A DNA stretch of 64,000 nt from JBBQKI01 sp038326725 (GCA_038326725.1 JBBQKI010000006.1:1-64000); one strand, 5' to 3'; numbered from the stretch's first letter, positions 51,808 through 60,811 are shown. The notes: generated by a model from the letters alone, not told the origin. Translations and numbers: made by a program.

Positions 51808-54360
51808 CTATCTTGCTTCCTTCCGCAACACTTCCAAGGGAGGTTTTCCTATTACGCTGATACTATTTCCGAGACCAATTAGCAATACCAGCAAAACGAT
51901 TCCCGGGAATAAAATAAGGAAAGGAAACAGGGACGGTGTAAAGATGGAATTGAAAACCCAAAAGGCCAATAATTGGCTGCTTATTACCGAAAGTAGAATA
52001 CCCGATAAACCGCCCAGGGCGCCTAAATAAATATATTCCAAGGCGGCTATTTTTAAAATCTGACTGCTTTTGGCGCCCAGTGTCCGCAATAATACGCTTT
52101 CACGGATACGTTGGTATTTACTGGTCCGCACAGATCCTATAAGGACGATTATTCCCGTGAGGATACTAAAAAAGGCCATGAAATTTATTATCCATGAAAT
52201 CTTTTCAAGAAGCCCTTCCACCACCCCAAGCATTTGTCTTAAATCGATAATGGATACATTGGGAAATTTGCTTACCAGTTCTTGTTGCAAAACCGCAGAT
52301 TGGCTATCATCAGAAACGCGGGTAGAAAGCACCCGAAACTGTGGGGCAGTTTCCAATACTCCCGCTGGAAATATAATGGAAAAGTTCATCTGCATCCGGC
52401 TCCAGTCCAAGGTTCTTATGCTGCCGACGAAGGTTTCCAACAAAACGCCTTGAACATTAAAAGTAATTGGGTCGCCCACTTTCACCAAGGCATCTTCAGC
52501 AAAATTGTCGCTGATGGAAATTGGGACGAGTTCCCCTCTTGGAGCAATTGCGGTCCATTCACCCGCTTCAATGGTTTCCGAAGCAATTAGAGAATCCCGA
52601 TAGGTAGTTCTAAATTCATGGTTCAAGACCCAACCCCTGATTTCGGAAGTTGTGTCCTTACGAATTTCGTAAACGGATATTCCGTTTATATCCTGCAACC
52701 GCATCGTGATAATGGGAATGTCATCCAAAACCTGTAAGCCTTCGCCCGAAATGGCAGTGGAAACCGCCTCGCGTTGTGGGGCCTGCACATCCAGCAAAAT
52801 AATGTTGGCTGCACCGGAATCTGATTCAAATTCAGCTTGGGCAAGCAATAAATCCTTGCTGAAATAGAGCGTACTTATTAAAAAAGTTCCCACACCAATA
52901 GCAAGAATCAAAGTCAATGTTTGGTTTTGGGGGCGGAACAGATTTAATAAACTTTGCCTGGCAATAAAACCCCAGGAAGTAGGAAAATATTTTTTAATAC
53001 CCTTCATGAACAAAGCTGCAACCCCCGCCAACATGGAAAAGGAAACAAGAATCCCGCCGACAAAGGCAAGGGAATACCGCCATTCCTTTAGCAACCAAAA
53101 TGAGAAGAGAAAAATGAATAGAAATATCCCTAACGAGACAATTATTATACTTTTTCGCGATTTTGAAGAAGCTTGTGCCTGAACCCGCAAAGCTTGTAAT
53201 GGAGAGACATAAAGTGTTCCCATTAAAGGATAAAGCGCAAACAGAACGGACATGAAGATCCCAAGCAATAAACCCATCACCACAACCTGTGGCGAAAACG
53301 AAAGTTGGATATCCACCGGCAACAAACCTTCAAGTAATAGCGGAAACAACTGTTGAAGCAATAAGCCAACGCTGGTACCAATAAGCCCGCCGACGAAACC
53401 CATTCCGGCCACTTGAATAAGATAAATTAAGAAAGTTTGTTTTTTGGTAGCGCCAAGGCATTTAAGCACGGCCACTGCGCGCAATTTTCCTTTGATGTAA
53501 ACGTGTATTGCACTCGCTATGCCAACGCAACCCAACAAAAGGGCGATAAAAGCCACAAGATTTAAGAACTTCCCGAAATTTTCATATCGCTTTCCCAACC
53601 GCTCGCTGGTGGAAATATGGGTGTCCAAATCGGCATTTTCGGCGTCAAAGAGGTCGGCCAAAGATTTGTCCAATAGTTCCAAGTCCGTCGTCGGGGAATT
53701 AAAATAAAATTCATAATCAATCCTGCTGCCCGTTTGTACCAAACCAGACTTTGCAATAAATCGATAGGGGACTAAAACGGGTGGCGCCAAAGCGCTAAAA
53801 AAAGCATCACTTCCCGGTGCCGAATTTAATGCCCCCGAAATGGGCAACGAAACATTTCCGACTTTAATGCTGTCGCCCGGTTTAACATCAAGTTGCAGCA
53901 TCAACGTGGCATCTACTAAAGCTCCGCCTTGTTTTTGGTATTGCTCTGCGGCGGAAAGAGGCTCGGTTTCCAGTTTCCCATAAAAGGGAAAATTTCCCTC
54001 TATACCCCTAACTTGCACCAGTTTGGTGCTATTTGTTTTTGGGAAAGCGGCCATGGAAGCAAATTTTATTTCCTTTGACCCCGCGCCACCAAGGGAATCA
54101 ATTATTTCCATTACCCTCTCATTGGGAGGGCTGTTGCTGTCGATTTTAAAATCGGCGCCCATCAAGGATTTGGATTGAAGTTGAATGTTTTCCTTTAAAT
54201 TTTCACCAAAAGATTGAATAGAAACCACGGCGGCTATTCCCAAAACAATGGAGGCCATGAACAATACGAGTTTTTTCCCGCTTGCCTTTGCATCCCGCCA
54301 TGCCATTTTAAAAAGCCATTGCAAACCGGCATTTGGATTAAGTTTCTTATAATTCATCAT
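51808..54360 (-). CDS. FtsX-family ABC exporter permease (YbbP-like)
   Basis: 850 residues. An N-terminal membrane helix (KKLVLFMASIVLGIAAVVSI), a large periplasmic domain, then two blocks of FtsX-type helices (about residues 265-390 and 720-850) with central helices around 410-500, the architecture of YbbP-like permeases with a duplicated FtsX unit. Its start overlaps the ATPase stop by 4 nt (ATGA), so the ATPase comes first in the operon. Likely extracts or moves a hydrophobic molecule in the envelope; substrate unknown. Confidence 0.9.
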   Translation of the reverse strand: MMNYKKLNPNAGLQWLFKMAWRDAKASGKKLVLFMASIVLGIAAVVSIQSFGENLKENIQLQSKSLMGADFKIDSNSPPNERVMEIIDSLGGAGSKEIKFASMAAFPKTNSTKLVQVRGIEGNFPFYGKLETEPLSAAEQYQKQGGALVDATLMLQLDVKPGDSIKVGNVSLPISGALNSAPGSDAFFSALAPPVLVPYRFIAKSGLVQTGSRIDYEFYFNSPTTDLELLDKSLADLFDAENADLDTHISTSERLGKRYENFGKFLNLVAFIALLLGCVGIASAIHVYIKGKLRAVAVLKCLGATKKQTFLIYLIQVAGMGFVGGLIGTSVGLLLQQLFPLLLEGLLPVDIQLSFSPQVVVMGLLLGIFMSVLFALYPLMGTLYVSPLQALRVQAQASSKSRKSIIIVSLGIFLFIFLFSFWLLKEWRYSLAFVGGILVSFSMLAGVAALFMKGIKKYFPTSWGFIARQSLLNLFRPQNQTLTLILAIGVGTFLISTLYFSKDLLLAQAEFESDSGAANIILLDVQAPQREAVSTAISGEGLQVLDDIPIITMRLQDINGISVYEIRKDTTSEIRGWVLNHEFRTTYRDSLIASETIEAGEWTAIAPRGELVPISISDNFAEDALVKVGDPITFNVQGVLLETFVGSIRTLDWSRMQMNFSIIFPAGVLETAPQFRVLSTRVSDDSQSAVLQQELVSKFPNVSIIDLRQMLGVVEGLLEKISWIINFMAFFSILTGIIVLIGSVRTSKYQRIRESVLLRTLGAKSSQILKIAALEYIYLGALGGLSGILLSVISSQLLAFWVFNSIFTPSLFPFLILFPGIVLLVLLIGLGNSISVIGKPPLEVLRKEAR

Positions 54361-55043
54361 ACCGAAGCAATTGAAGGGGAAACAATTCTTCCGCTTTTCA
54401 ATTTTAAAATATTCCGGGTTTTTGCTGCCAAATCCATGTCGTGGGTTACGATAATAAGGGTAGTGCCCAATTCACTATTAAGATCAAAAAGGAGTTGAAC
54501 TATTTTTTCCCCGGTTTCCGCATCCAGGTTTCCGGTTGGCTCATCGGCAAATAAAATTTCCGGCCGGTTGGAAAAGGCCCGAGCAACCGCCACCCGTTGT
54601 TGTTCCCCACCCGAAAGTTGGGAAGGGTAATGATGAACACGATCTGCAAGGCCCACTTTATCTAAGAGTTCAATTGCAGCTTTAATGGCGTTTTTATCGC
54701 CCTGCAATTCAAGTGGAACCGCGACATTTTCAAGGGCAGTTAGGGTTGGAAGCAATTGAAAATCCTGAAAAACAAAGCCCACTTTCCTATTCCGAAGCAA
54801 TGCCCGTTCATCTTCGCTCAAACTACCAAGTTCGGTGCCACATAAAGTAATGGAGCCGGAACCCGGTTTATCCAATCCGGCGCATAGCCCCAACAACGTG
54901 GTTTTGCCGCTTCCGGAAGGCCCTACAATAGCAAAGGTTTCCCCCGCTTCCACATCAAAACTTATGTCTTGAAGCACGGCTAAATCTTTTGAACCGCTGG
55001 AATAGGTTTTCCCCAAGTTGCGAACGTTTAATATCTTTGGCAT
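54357..55043 (-). CDS. ABC transporter ATPase (YbbA/LolD-like)
   Basis: 228 residues with every ATPase motif: Walker A GPSGSGKTTL (about residue 38), Q-loop in FVFQDFQLLPTL, signature LSGGEQQRVAVARA and Walker B ILFADEPTGNLD, with the H-loop in IIVTHDMDLA. This is the MacB/LolD/YbbA branch that works with FtsX-type permeases. The partner is the overlapping downstream permease. Confidence 0.95.
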   Translation of the reverse strand: MPKILNVRNLGKTYSSGSKDLAVLQDISFDVEAGETFAIVGPSGSGKTTLLGLCAGLDKPGSGSITLCGTELGSLSEDERALLRNRKVGFVFQDFQLLPTLTALENVAVPLELQGDKNAIKAAIELLDKVGLADRVHHYPSQLSGGEQQRVAVARAFSNRPEILFADEPTGNLDAETGEKIVQLLFDLNSELGTTLIIVTHDMDLAAKTRNILKLKSGRIVSPSIASV

Positions 55044-55112
55044 CCTTTCTGCTTTTAATTTTTTCTGAAAAAAGCAAAATAAAGAAATGATTTTATTTTA
55101 ATTCCCAACGTT

Positions 55113-55814
55113 ATGAAAAAGTTGTTGTTGATTTATCTTTTTATAAATTTTTTCCTCTTAATCTCCTGCGGCGAAAACACGACCAAGGAAAGAGAAAAAG
55201 CAGTTGATAATCTTGAATATATTGACAATACTGAAATCCAAGGGGAAACCGATACCACCACAAAATCCATTCTTTTCTTTGGCACCAGCCTCACTGCCGG
55301 TTTGGGATTGGAGCCAAGCGAAGCTTTTCCCGCATTAATTCAAATAAAATTGGATTCCCTTAATTTACCCTATGAGGCAATAAATGCCGGGTTGAGCGGT
55401 GAAACCACGGCTAGCGGAAAAAACAGGATAAGCTGGGTGCTGGAACAAGAGGTTGATGTCTTTGTTTTGGAACTTGGCGCCAATGATGGCTTAAGAGGAA
55501 TTCCGGTGGAAGAAACCCGTAAAAACCTTCAAGAAATTATTGATGTAGTCCGGGGAAAAAATCCCGAAACCACAATCATATTGGCCGGAATGCAAATGCC
55601 TCCCAACTTGGGACAAAAATATACTTCCGATTTTAAGAAGATGTTCCCGGAACTTGCTGAAAAAAACAACATCCCATTAATTCCATTTTTATTGGAAGGT
55701 GTTGGAGCTGTTCCGAAATTAAACCAAAACGATGGCATTCACCCGACGGCAGAAGGTCAGGAAATATTGGCGGAAAATGTTTGGGAAGTGTTGAAAGATA
55801 AACTTGACGAATAA
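55113..55814 (+). CDS. SGNH-hydrolase lipoprotein, TesA-like esterase
   Basis: 233 residues. Lipoprotein signal with lipobox LLISC (Cys about residue 19), then an SGNH hydrolase domain: nucleophile serine in FGTSLTAGLGL (block I), the Gly in INAGLSGETTA, GAND in LELGANDGL (block III) and the catalytic Asp/His in NDGIHPTAEG (block V). Similar to TesA (acyl-CoA thioesterase I / lysophospholipase). Divergent from the ybbA-like ATPase, as tesA is in E. coli. Substrate probably an acyl ester or lysophospholipid. Confidence 0.9.
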   Translation: MKKLLLIYLFINFFLLISCGENTTKEREKAVDNLEYIDNTEIQGETDTTTKSILFFGTSLTAGLGLEPSEAFPALIQIKLDSLNLPYEAINAGLSGETTASGKNRISWVLEQEVDVFVLELGANDGLRGIPVEETRKNLQEIIDVVRGKNPETTIILAGMQMPPNLGQKYTSDFKKMFPELAEKNNIPLIPFLLEGVGAVPKLNQNDGIHPTAEGQEILAENVWEVLKDKLDE

Positions 55815-55817
55815 TTT

Positions 55818-56387
55818 TTATTTCAAATGCTGTAAAGCCGTTTTTTCCAACTCAGCATACCAATTTTCTCCAAATTTTCGGATCAATGCAACTTTCACGA
55901 ATTTATAAACGGGCACTTTTAACTCTTTCCCCAAAGTACAGGCATCGTTGCAAATAGGCCATTTGTGATAGTTGACAGCAGAAAACTCGCTGTATTCCTG
56001 TACCCGAACTGGGTAAAGATGGCAGGATATGGGTTTCTGAAAACTAACAACCCCCGCATTGTAAGCATCTTCGATCCCGCAACCTGCCGTGCCATTGGGT
56101 TTGAAGGTAACGTACGCACATTCGTTGCCGTCCACCAACGGAGTTTCAAGTTCATCAAAATCTGTTTTTATAAAAGTACCCTGCGCCTCGATGGCGGCAA
56201 TTCCTTCCGGGCGAAGAAAGGGTTTTACTTTGGGGTATATTTCTTCAAGGATTTTTGTTTCCTCTTCAGTCACGGGAGCTCCCGCTTCACCCTCAATGCA
56301 ACAGGCGCCTTTACAGGCGCTTAGGTTACACACGAAATCTTTTTCAATAACTTCCTCGGAAACTATCGTTTTGCCCAATTGAAACAT
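55818..56387 (-). CDS. DUF3109 cysteine-cluster protein
   Basis: 189 residues. The N-terminal CNLSACKGACC and later GCGIEDA, SCHLYPVRV and CNDACTLG supply the cysteines of the YkgJ/DUF3109-type cluster, thought to bind zinc or iron-sulphur. Function unknown; widespread in Bacteroidota. Starts MFQLGKTIVSEE as in relatives, with a -7 element only 4 nt upstream. Convergent with the esterase gene, 3 nt between stops. Confidence 0.88.
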   Translation of the reverse strand: MFQLGKTIVSEEVIEKDFVCNLSACKGACCIEGEAGAPVTEEETKILEEIYPKVKPFLRPEGIAAIEAQGTFIKTDFDELETPLVDGNECAYVTFKPNGTAGCGIEDAYNAGVVSFQKPISCHLYPVRVQEYSEFSAVNYHKWPICNDACTLGKELKVPVYKFVKVALIRKFGENWYAELEKTALQHLK

Positions 56388-56391
56388 GGGG

Positions 56392-56399
56392 CAAAGATA
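56392..56399 (-). promoter_or_regulatory. -7 element directly before the DUF3109 gene
   Basis: TATCTTTG on the minus strand (CAAAGATA on plus) ends 4 nt before the start codon, predicting a leaderless mRNA. Confidence 0.5.
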
Positions 56400-56496
56400 C
56401 TCCCTTTACTACAAAGAAAATCTGAATTTGTTTGATGTGAAACTCTGCATTTCCCTTATTTGAGTTAAATATTAATTCCCCGAATATTTAAAAGAC

Positions 56497-56504
56497 TAAT
56501 TTTG
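56497..56504 (+). promoter_or_regulatory. -7 element of marC
   Basis: TAATTTTG matches TAnnTTTG, 13 nt before the ATG of the MarC-family gene. Confidence 0.5.
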
Positions 56505-56517
56505 CCGACTGAAAAAA

Positions 56518-57105
56518 ATGAGCATGAACTTCAACGTTAAAGAAATTGGAACTGCAACTATGGTGCTTTTTGCTGTGGTTGACATTTTGGGGAGCCTCCC
56601 CATCATCATTAAATTACGGGCAAAGGCAGGCCATATTCATAGTGGAAAGGCATCAATCGTAGCCGCCGTAGTAATGACTTTTTTCCTTTTTTTAGGGGAA
56701 AGTATTTTGAACCTCATCGGCATCAACGTAAACGAATTTGCCGTGGCCGGTTCCTTCATTTTGTTTTTTATCGCCATGGAAATGATCCTCGGAATTACTT
56801 TATTCAAGGAGGGAGACAACAATCCGAGTTTAGCTTCTTATTTCCCACTGGCTTTCCCCTTGCTAGCCGGACCGGGAACCTTGACTACGCTTTTATCCCT
56901 GAAAGCAGAATTTGCTACAGAAAATATCATTGTTGCTATAATAGTAAACATCATAATCATTTACGCTGTGCTTAAATCTTCGAACAAGCTCCAAAAAATA
57001 ATCGGCAAGAACGGGATTGCCATTATTCAAAAAGTTTTTGGGGTAATATTATTGGCAATTGCAGTAAAATTATTTACTTCCAATATTCAGGATTTATTCA
57101 ACTAA
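56518..57105 (+). CDS. MarC/UPF0056-family membrane protein
   Basis: 195 residues with six transmembrane helices. Typical segments: FAVVDILGSLPIIIKLRAKA near residue 18, FFIAMEMILGITLF near 85 and the PLAFPLLAGPGTLTTLLSL stretch. The family was once linked to multiple antibiotic resistance, but that link was withdrawn for E. coli MarC, so the function is unknown. Start codon 56518 (MSMNFNVKE); ATG 56524 is possible. A short membrane gene follows after 9 nt. Confidence 0.9.
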   Translation: MSMNFNVKEIGTATMVLFAVVDILGSLPIIIKLRAKAGHIHSGKASIVAAVVMTFFLFLGESILNLIGINVNEFAVAGSFILFFIAMEMILGITLFKEGDNNPSLASYFPLAFPLLAGPGTLTTLLSLKAEFATENIIVAIIVNIIIIYAVLKSSNKLQKIIGKNGIAIIQKVFGVILLAIAVKLFTSNIQDLFN

Positions 57106-57114
57106 ATTTGCGAG

Positions 57115-57315
57115 ATGAAGATTTTTATTTACATATTGATTGGCATTGGCGCTATACTAATTATCTACAATGCGACAATGCTGGATACGGACAATCTTTT
57201 TGAAGGGAAAAGTGCCGTGGCGGCCATCAGCATTTTGGCTGGACTTTGCATGATTTTATTGTTGGTGATTTTGAAAATCTCCCAATCGATTTCCAAAAAG
57301 CATAAAGGAAAATAG
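57115..57315 (+). CDS. small two-helix membrane protein
   Basis: 66 residues with two hydrophobic helices (about 3-22 and 37-56) and a basic tail (SKKHKGK). It starts 9 nt after the marC-family stop, so the genes are co-transcribed. No named family. Its stop is 2 nt from that of the convergent protease gene. Confidence 0.7.
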   Translation: MKIFIYILIGIGAILIIYNATMLDTDNLFEGKSAVAAISILAGLCMILLLVILKISQSISKKHKGK

Positions 57316-57317
57316 AA

Positions 57318-58913
57318 TTATTTGGAACTTGTTTTCGCTTCCATTTCCAGTATTTTCAAAAGCATTGGATCATCTTGGTTAAGAATGAATTCATAAGCGT
57401 TATTACCGAACAATTGTTGGGCTATGTTCGCTTTTAGCGCTTTCTTTAAGGATTCGGTATAACTGGAAAGGTCTATTTGTGCTTCATTAAGCCTTGCATA
57501 TTCAATAAAATTTTCTGAAATTTTATTGCTTACCTTAAAATCCCTTACAAAATCCACGAACCCCAATCCTTCAAAAAGACTTCGGTTGTTTTCAAGATAT
57601 TCGAAAATGAAATAATTCATAAAGCCGCTGCGCGAAATGTATTGAAGGGTTTCGTTCTCTACACTCGTATCCCTTGGCACAAAAATATCGGGAATGATGC
57701 CGCCACCGCCATAAACCACTTTTCCTTTGGGCGTTACAAACCGAAGGGAATCTGCCACTTTTATGCTATCGGCATGCATCAATTCGCCGTTTTTGTAACG
57801 ATTTTCGTATTCACTGAAATAGGCTTTATTACCTTGTCCATAAGGCTTTTGGATGGAACGTCCCGTGGGGGTGTAGTATCTTGCAATGGTCAATCGCACC
57901 GCACTGCCATCGCCCAAGGACATTTCGCGTTGTACCAAGCCTTTGCCAAAAGACCGTCTGCCCACAATAATACCTTTATCATTGTCCTGCAATGCGCCCG
58001 CAACAATTTCGCTCGCCGAAGCGGAATTTTCATTAATCAAAACATAAAGTTTTCCATCCTCAAAATCGCCGCGGCGGGTGGCGTAAGTTTTGTTTATATC
58101 GCCGCTTTTGTTTTTGGTGATCAAAACCAATTTATCGTCTTCCAAAAATTCATCGAGTATTCTTTCGGCAGTAGAAATATAGCCTCCGGGATTGTCCCGC
58201 AAATCCAAAATCAGTTTTGTTACGCCTTTGTCTTGCAAGCTTTCTAGGGCGGTTTCAAATTCCTTGTAAGTGGTTTCGGAAAAACGGTTCACTTTGATAT
58301 AGCCCAAATCTGAGGTCATTTTATAGGAAGCATCAACGCTTACAAGCGGTACCACTTTTCTTTTTACATTGAAATCGAGAATCTTGTTTTCATCTTTCCG
58401 ATAAACTTTTAATGCTACTTTACTATTTATTTCTCCTTTTAAAAAATTGCTGATGGTGTCCTGTTGTACGTTTTCGCCAAAGAGTTTTTTCCCATCGGCA
58501 TACAAAAGGCGGTCACCACCTTTTATACCGGCATTTTCCGCTGGGCCGCCTTCGATGGTTCGTATTACTGCAATAGTGTCGTTATAAACATAAAAATTTA
58601 TACCGATGCCAATGAAATTGCCCCGCATATCGTCGGCATTCTGCTCATATTGACTTTTTGGGATGTAAACGGAATGAGGGTCGAGGTTTTCCAAAATGCG
58701 GTTTACGGTAACGTCCACAATGCTATCGGTATTCACCAGGTCTACGTATTCATAATCGATGTAATCGATGAGCCGGTTCAGCTTATCCTTTTTGGAATTG
58801 GTGGCGAATATTTTTTCGGTAACGTCATTGAAATTCAATTTCGAACCGATAAAAACTCCAATTGCCATTGCAAGGCCCACCCAAAGGGGAAGGTATTTTT
58901 TATATTTTCCCAT
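57318..58913 (-). CDS. S41-family carboxyl-terminal processing protease
   Basis: 531 residues. An N-terminal signal anchor (residues 9-26), a PDZ domain (about 85-175, GIGINFYVYNDTIAVIRTI, AGIKGGDRLLYADG) and the S41 peptidase domain with the catalytic serine in NSASASEIVAGALQD and lysine in RRSFGKGLVQ. Degrades or trims periplasmic proteins from their C-termini. The start overlaps the comEB stop (TAATG), so the deaminase gene is upstream in the same operon, a coupling often seen in Bacteroidota as I know it. Confidence 0.92.
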   Translation of the reverse strand: MGKYKKYLPLWVGLAMAIGVFIGSKLNFNDVTEKIFATNSKKDKLNRLIDYIDYEYVDLVNTDSIVDVTVNRILENLDPHSVYIPKSQYEQNADDMRGNFIGIGINFYVYNDTIAVIRTIEGGPAENAGIKGGDRLLYADGKKLFGENVQQDTISNFLKGEINSKVALKVYRKDENKILDFNVKRKVVPLVSVDASYKMTSDLGYIKVNRFSETTYKEFETALESLQDKGVTKLILDLRDNPGGYISTAERILDEFLEDDKLVLITKNKSGDINKTYATRRGDFEDGKLYVLINENSASASEIVAGALQDNDKGIIVGRRSFGKGLVQREMSLGDGSAVRLTIARYYTPTGRSIQKPYGQGNKAYFSEYENRYKNGELMHADSIKVADSLRFVTPKGKVVYGGGGIIPDIFVPRDTSVENETLQYISRSGFMNYFIFEYLENNRSLFEGLGFVDFVRDFKVSNKISENFIEYARLNEAQIDLSSYTESLKKALKANIAQQLFGNNAYEFILNQDDPMLLKILEMEAKTSSK

Positions 58914-59344
58914 TATGCTCCTAAATCCATGATATGTTTAATTTCAACTCCTGCCTTTTGTAAAAATTCCAATCCGGAATTGTCTTTATATTCAACGTAA
59001 TAAACCAACCTTTTGATACCTGCCTGATGAATGAGCTTACTGCATTGCTGGCAGGGAGACATAGTAATGTACAATGTTGCGCCATTACAGGCTTGGGTAG
59101 AAGAAGCAACTTTTAAGATCGCATTGGCTTCTGCATGCAACACATACCATTTCGTAAACCCTTCATCGTCTTCGCAAATATTTTCAAAACCTGTGGGAGT
59201 GCCATTATAGCCATCGCTGATTATCATTTTGTCTTTTACAATAAGTGCGCCAATCTGCCTCCGCTTGCAGTAGGACAGCTTGCTCCATTCCTGAGCCATC
59301 CGGAGGTATGCAATATCGTACTGGGTTTGTTTTTTATTTGGCAT
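58913..59344 (-). CDS. dCMP deaminase family protein (ComEB-like)
   Basis: 143-residue zinc deaminase. Site residues: LHAEANAI (His and catalytic Glu) and SPCQQCSK (two Cys). The long loop with YNGTPTGFENICED is typical of deoxycytidylate deaminases, which make dUMP for thymidylate synthesis. Related proteins in Bacillus are called ComEB, without a proven competence role. Translationally coupled to the S41 protease gene. Confidence 0.92.
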   Translation of the reverse strand: MPNKKQTQYDIAYLRMAQEWSKLSYCKRRQIGALIVKDKMIISDGYNGTPTGFENICEDDEGFTKWYVLHAEANAILKVASSTQACNGATLYITMSPCQQCSKLIHQAGIKRLVYYVEYKDNSGLEFLQKAGVEIKHIMDLGA

Positions 59345-59457
59345 GGCGAAAAAAGTTTCTGGTTTTGGTTTCTGGCTAGTCCAAAAATAAGTCGCGAAAT
59401 TAGGGCGAAGTTACGCGGTCATGAAAATGTTGCTGTTAAAAATTTACCAAAGAAACT

Positions 59458-60036
59458 TTAAAAAACCCAGTTATCCACAATCATCGGGATCACCATCCCA
59501 ATGACAAGGGAAGAAATCACCAAGACCCAGTCCCTTTTGTTGAAACGGAAAACGGTTTGGAAAATAAAGGCCAAAATAAGCACACAAATAACAACGATAA
59601 TTTGGGCCGCTTCAATGCCGAGGGCGAATTCCAACAAGCGCAAAATACCGCCTCCAGTGTCCAATTGAGTAAAGAAGGAAGCAAAACCAAAGCCATGGAT
59701 CAACCCGAAAAAAACGGTGACAATGTAAAAAAGGCCCAGTTTTTCCGCGCGTTTTTCCTTTCCGGCTGTGAATAGATTAAACATAGCCGTTACCAAAATG
59801 GTAATTGGGATTAAGAACTCGATGACCGTGCCCGAAACATTTACCACGTTATAATAGGCCATCAAAAGGGAGAGCGTATGCCCCACGGTAAACAATGTAA
59901 CCAGCAGGAACAGGCGTTTCCACGCGCCAAAAGTGTAGGCGGCGCAAAGGACTATCAAAAAAAGGATGTGGTCATAAGCCTTCCAGTCGAGCACATGCTC
60001 CAGGCCCAGTTTAAAGTACAGCCAGAAATCCGTCAT
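59458..60036 (-). CDS. HupE/UreJ-family membrane protein
   Basis: 192 residues with about six transmembrane helices. Conserved features include the N-terminal FKLGLEHVLDWKAYDHILFL, the TVGHTLSLLMA histidine and the GLIHGFGFASFF segment. HupE/UreJ members are thought to move nickel or other metals, but no hydrogenase or urease genes are nearby, so the substrate is unknown. Preceded by a good promoter. Confidence 0.85.
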   Translation of the reverse strand: MTDFWLYFKLGLEHVLDWKAYDHILFLIVLCAAYTFGAWKRLFLLVTLFTVGHTLSLLMAYYNVVNVSGTVIEFLIPITILVTAMFNLFTAGKEKRAEKLGLFYIVTVFFGLIHGFGFASFFTQLDTGGGILRLLEFALGIEAAQIIVVICVLILAFIFQTVFRFNKRDWVLVISSLVIGMVIPMIVDNWVF

Positions 60037-60064
60037 TGGGGGTTAGGTTTTTTCAGGGTTTGAC

Positions 60065-60093
60065 CAAAGATAGCGATTGTTGTTAAAAATCAA
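60065..60093 (-). promoter_or_regulatory. promoter of the HupE-like gene
   Basis: Minus-strand TTG (60091-60093), an 18-nt spacer and TATCTTTG (60065-60072) fit the Bacteroidota promoter, 28 nt before the start codon. Confidence 0.6.
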
Positions 60094-60123
60094 TATATTT
60101 ATATGGAATTCTAAAACCCAATT

Positions 60124-60618
60124 ATGAAAACACTGCTACTCTTTTTAATTTACACGTTTTCGTTTCAAGGTTTTGCACAAGATCCGGAATTATATCAAAC
60201 TTGGTATTTGACCGACTACTATTTGGATTTGAAAGGGGAATTTGAGGTTTCGGACATTGATCCGCAAATAACTCCCATTTTAACCATTACGGAAAATTTG
60301 GGTGGAGGAGATCAAAAATTATATCTGTCAAATGAGATATTTTCAGGAATGAATTTTTCAAACAACCAACTTTCGGTTTCAGAAAATGAATTGTCAAATT
60401 TTAAAATATTCCCAAACCCGGTCACAGATATTATTATTGTTTCTTCGGAAAACAGTTCCCTCGAAAAACTCTCTGTTTATTCTGTTTCCGGAATGAAGGT
60501 GTTGGAGCAGATTGCCATTGAAAATTCCATCGATGTTTCGAGATTGCAAAACGGCATCTACTTTTTGGAGATAACTTCCAGTGAAGTAAAAACAGTTCGG
60601 AAATTCATAAAAAAATAA
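60124..60618 (+). CDS. small T9SS-exported protein
   Basis: 164 residues. Signal peptide (cleavage after GFAQ), a short mature part (LYQTWYLTDYYLDLKG) and a type A T9SS sorting domain (FKIFPNPVTDIIIVSS, ending QNGIYFLEITS). The start of the mature part resembles longer T9SS proteins of Flavobacteria in which about 80-100 further residues with a META/lipocalin-like fold follow; here the chain passes almost directly to the sorting domain. So it may be an internally shortened relative. Function unknown. Confidence 0.7.
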   Translation: MKTLLLFLIYTFSFQGFAQDPELYQTWYLTDYYLDLKGEFEVSDIDPQITPILTITENLGGGDQKLYLSNEIFSGMNFSNNQLSVSENELSNFKIFPNPVTDIIIVSSENSSLEKLSVYSVSGMKVLEQIAIENSIDVSRLQNGIYFLEITSSEVKTVRKFIKK

Positions 60619-60647
60619 AGCCCCAACATTTCTGTCAGGGCTTTTTG
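60617..60647 (+). terminator. intrinsic terminator of the small T9SS gene
   Basis: AAAGCCC (60617-60623) pairs with GGGCTTT (60638-60644), followed by T residues. It begins inside the stop codon and ends at the tRNA-Leu 3' end. Confidence 0.65.
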
Positions 60648-60729
60648 TACTCGAGGTGGGAATCGAACCCACACGTCCTAAAACACAGGATTTTGAATCC
60701 AGCGCGTCTACCAATTCCGCCACTCGAGC
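60648..60729 (-). tRNA. tRNA-Leu(CAA)
   Basis: 82 nt on the minus strand. Acceptor GCTCGAG pairs with CTCGAGT (one G-U at the end), discriminator A. The anticodon loop TTCAAAA gives CAA, reading UUG. Long variable arm and T-loop TTCGATT are present. The anticodon stem CTGGA/TCCTG contains a U-U mismatch. No encoded CCA. Confidence 0.92.
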
Positions 60730-60811
60730 AAATGGGAGGCAAAAATAGACAAATAATCGGGAAATCCCTTTTTCCATCTTTCATTTTTTTTAAAGCACCA
60801 TTTAAATTTTT

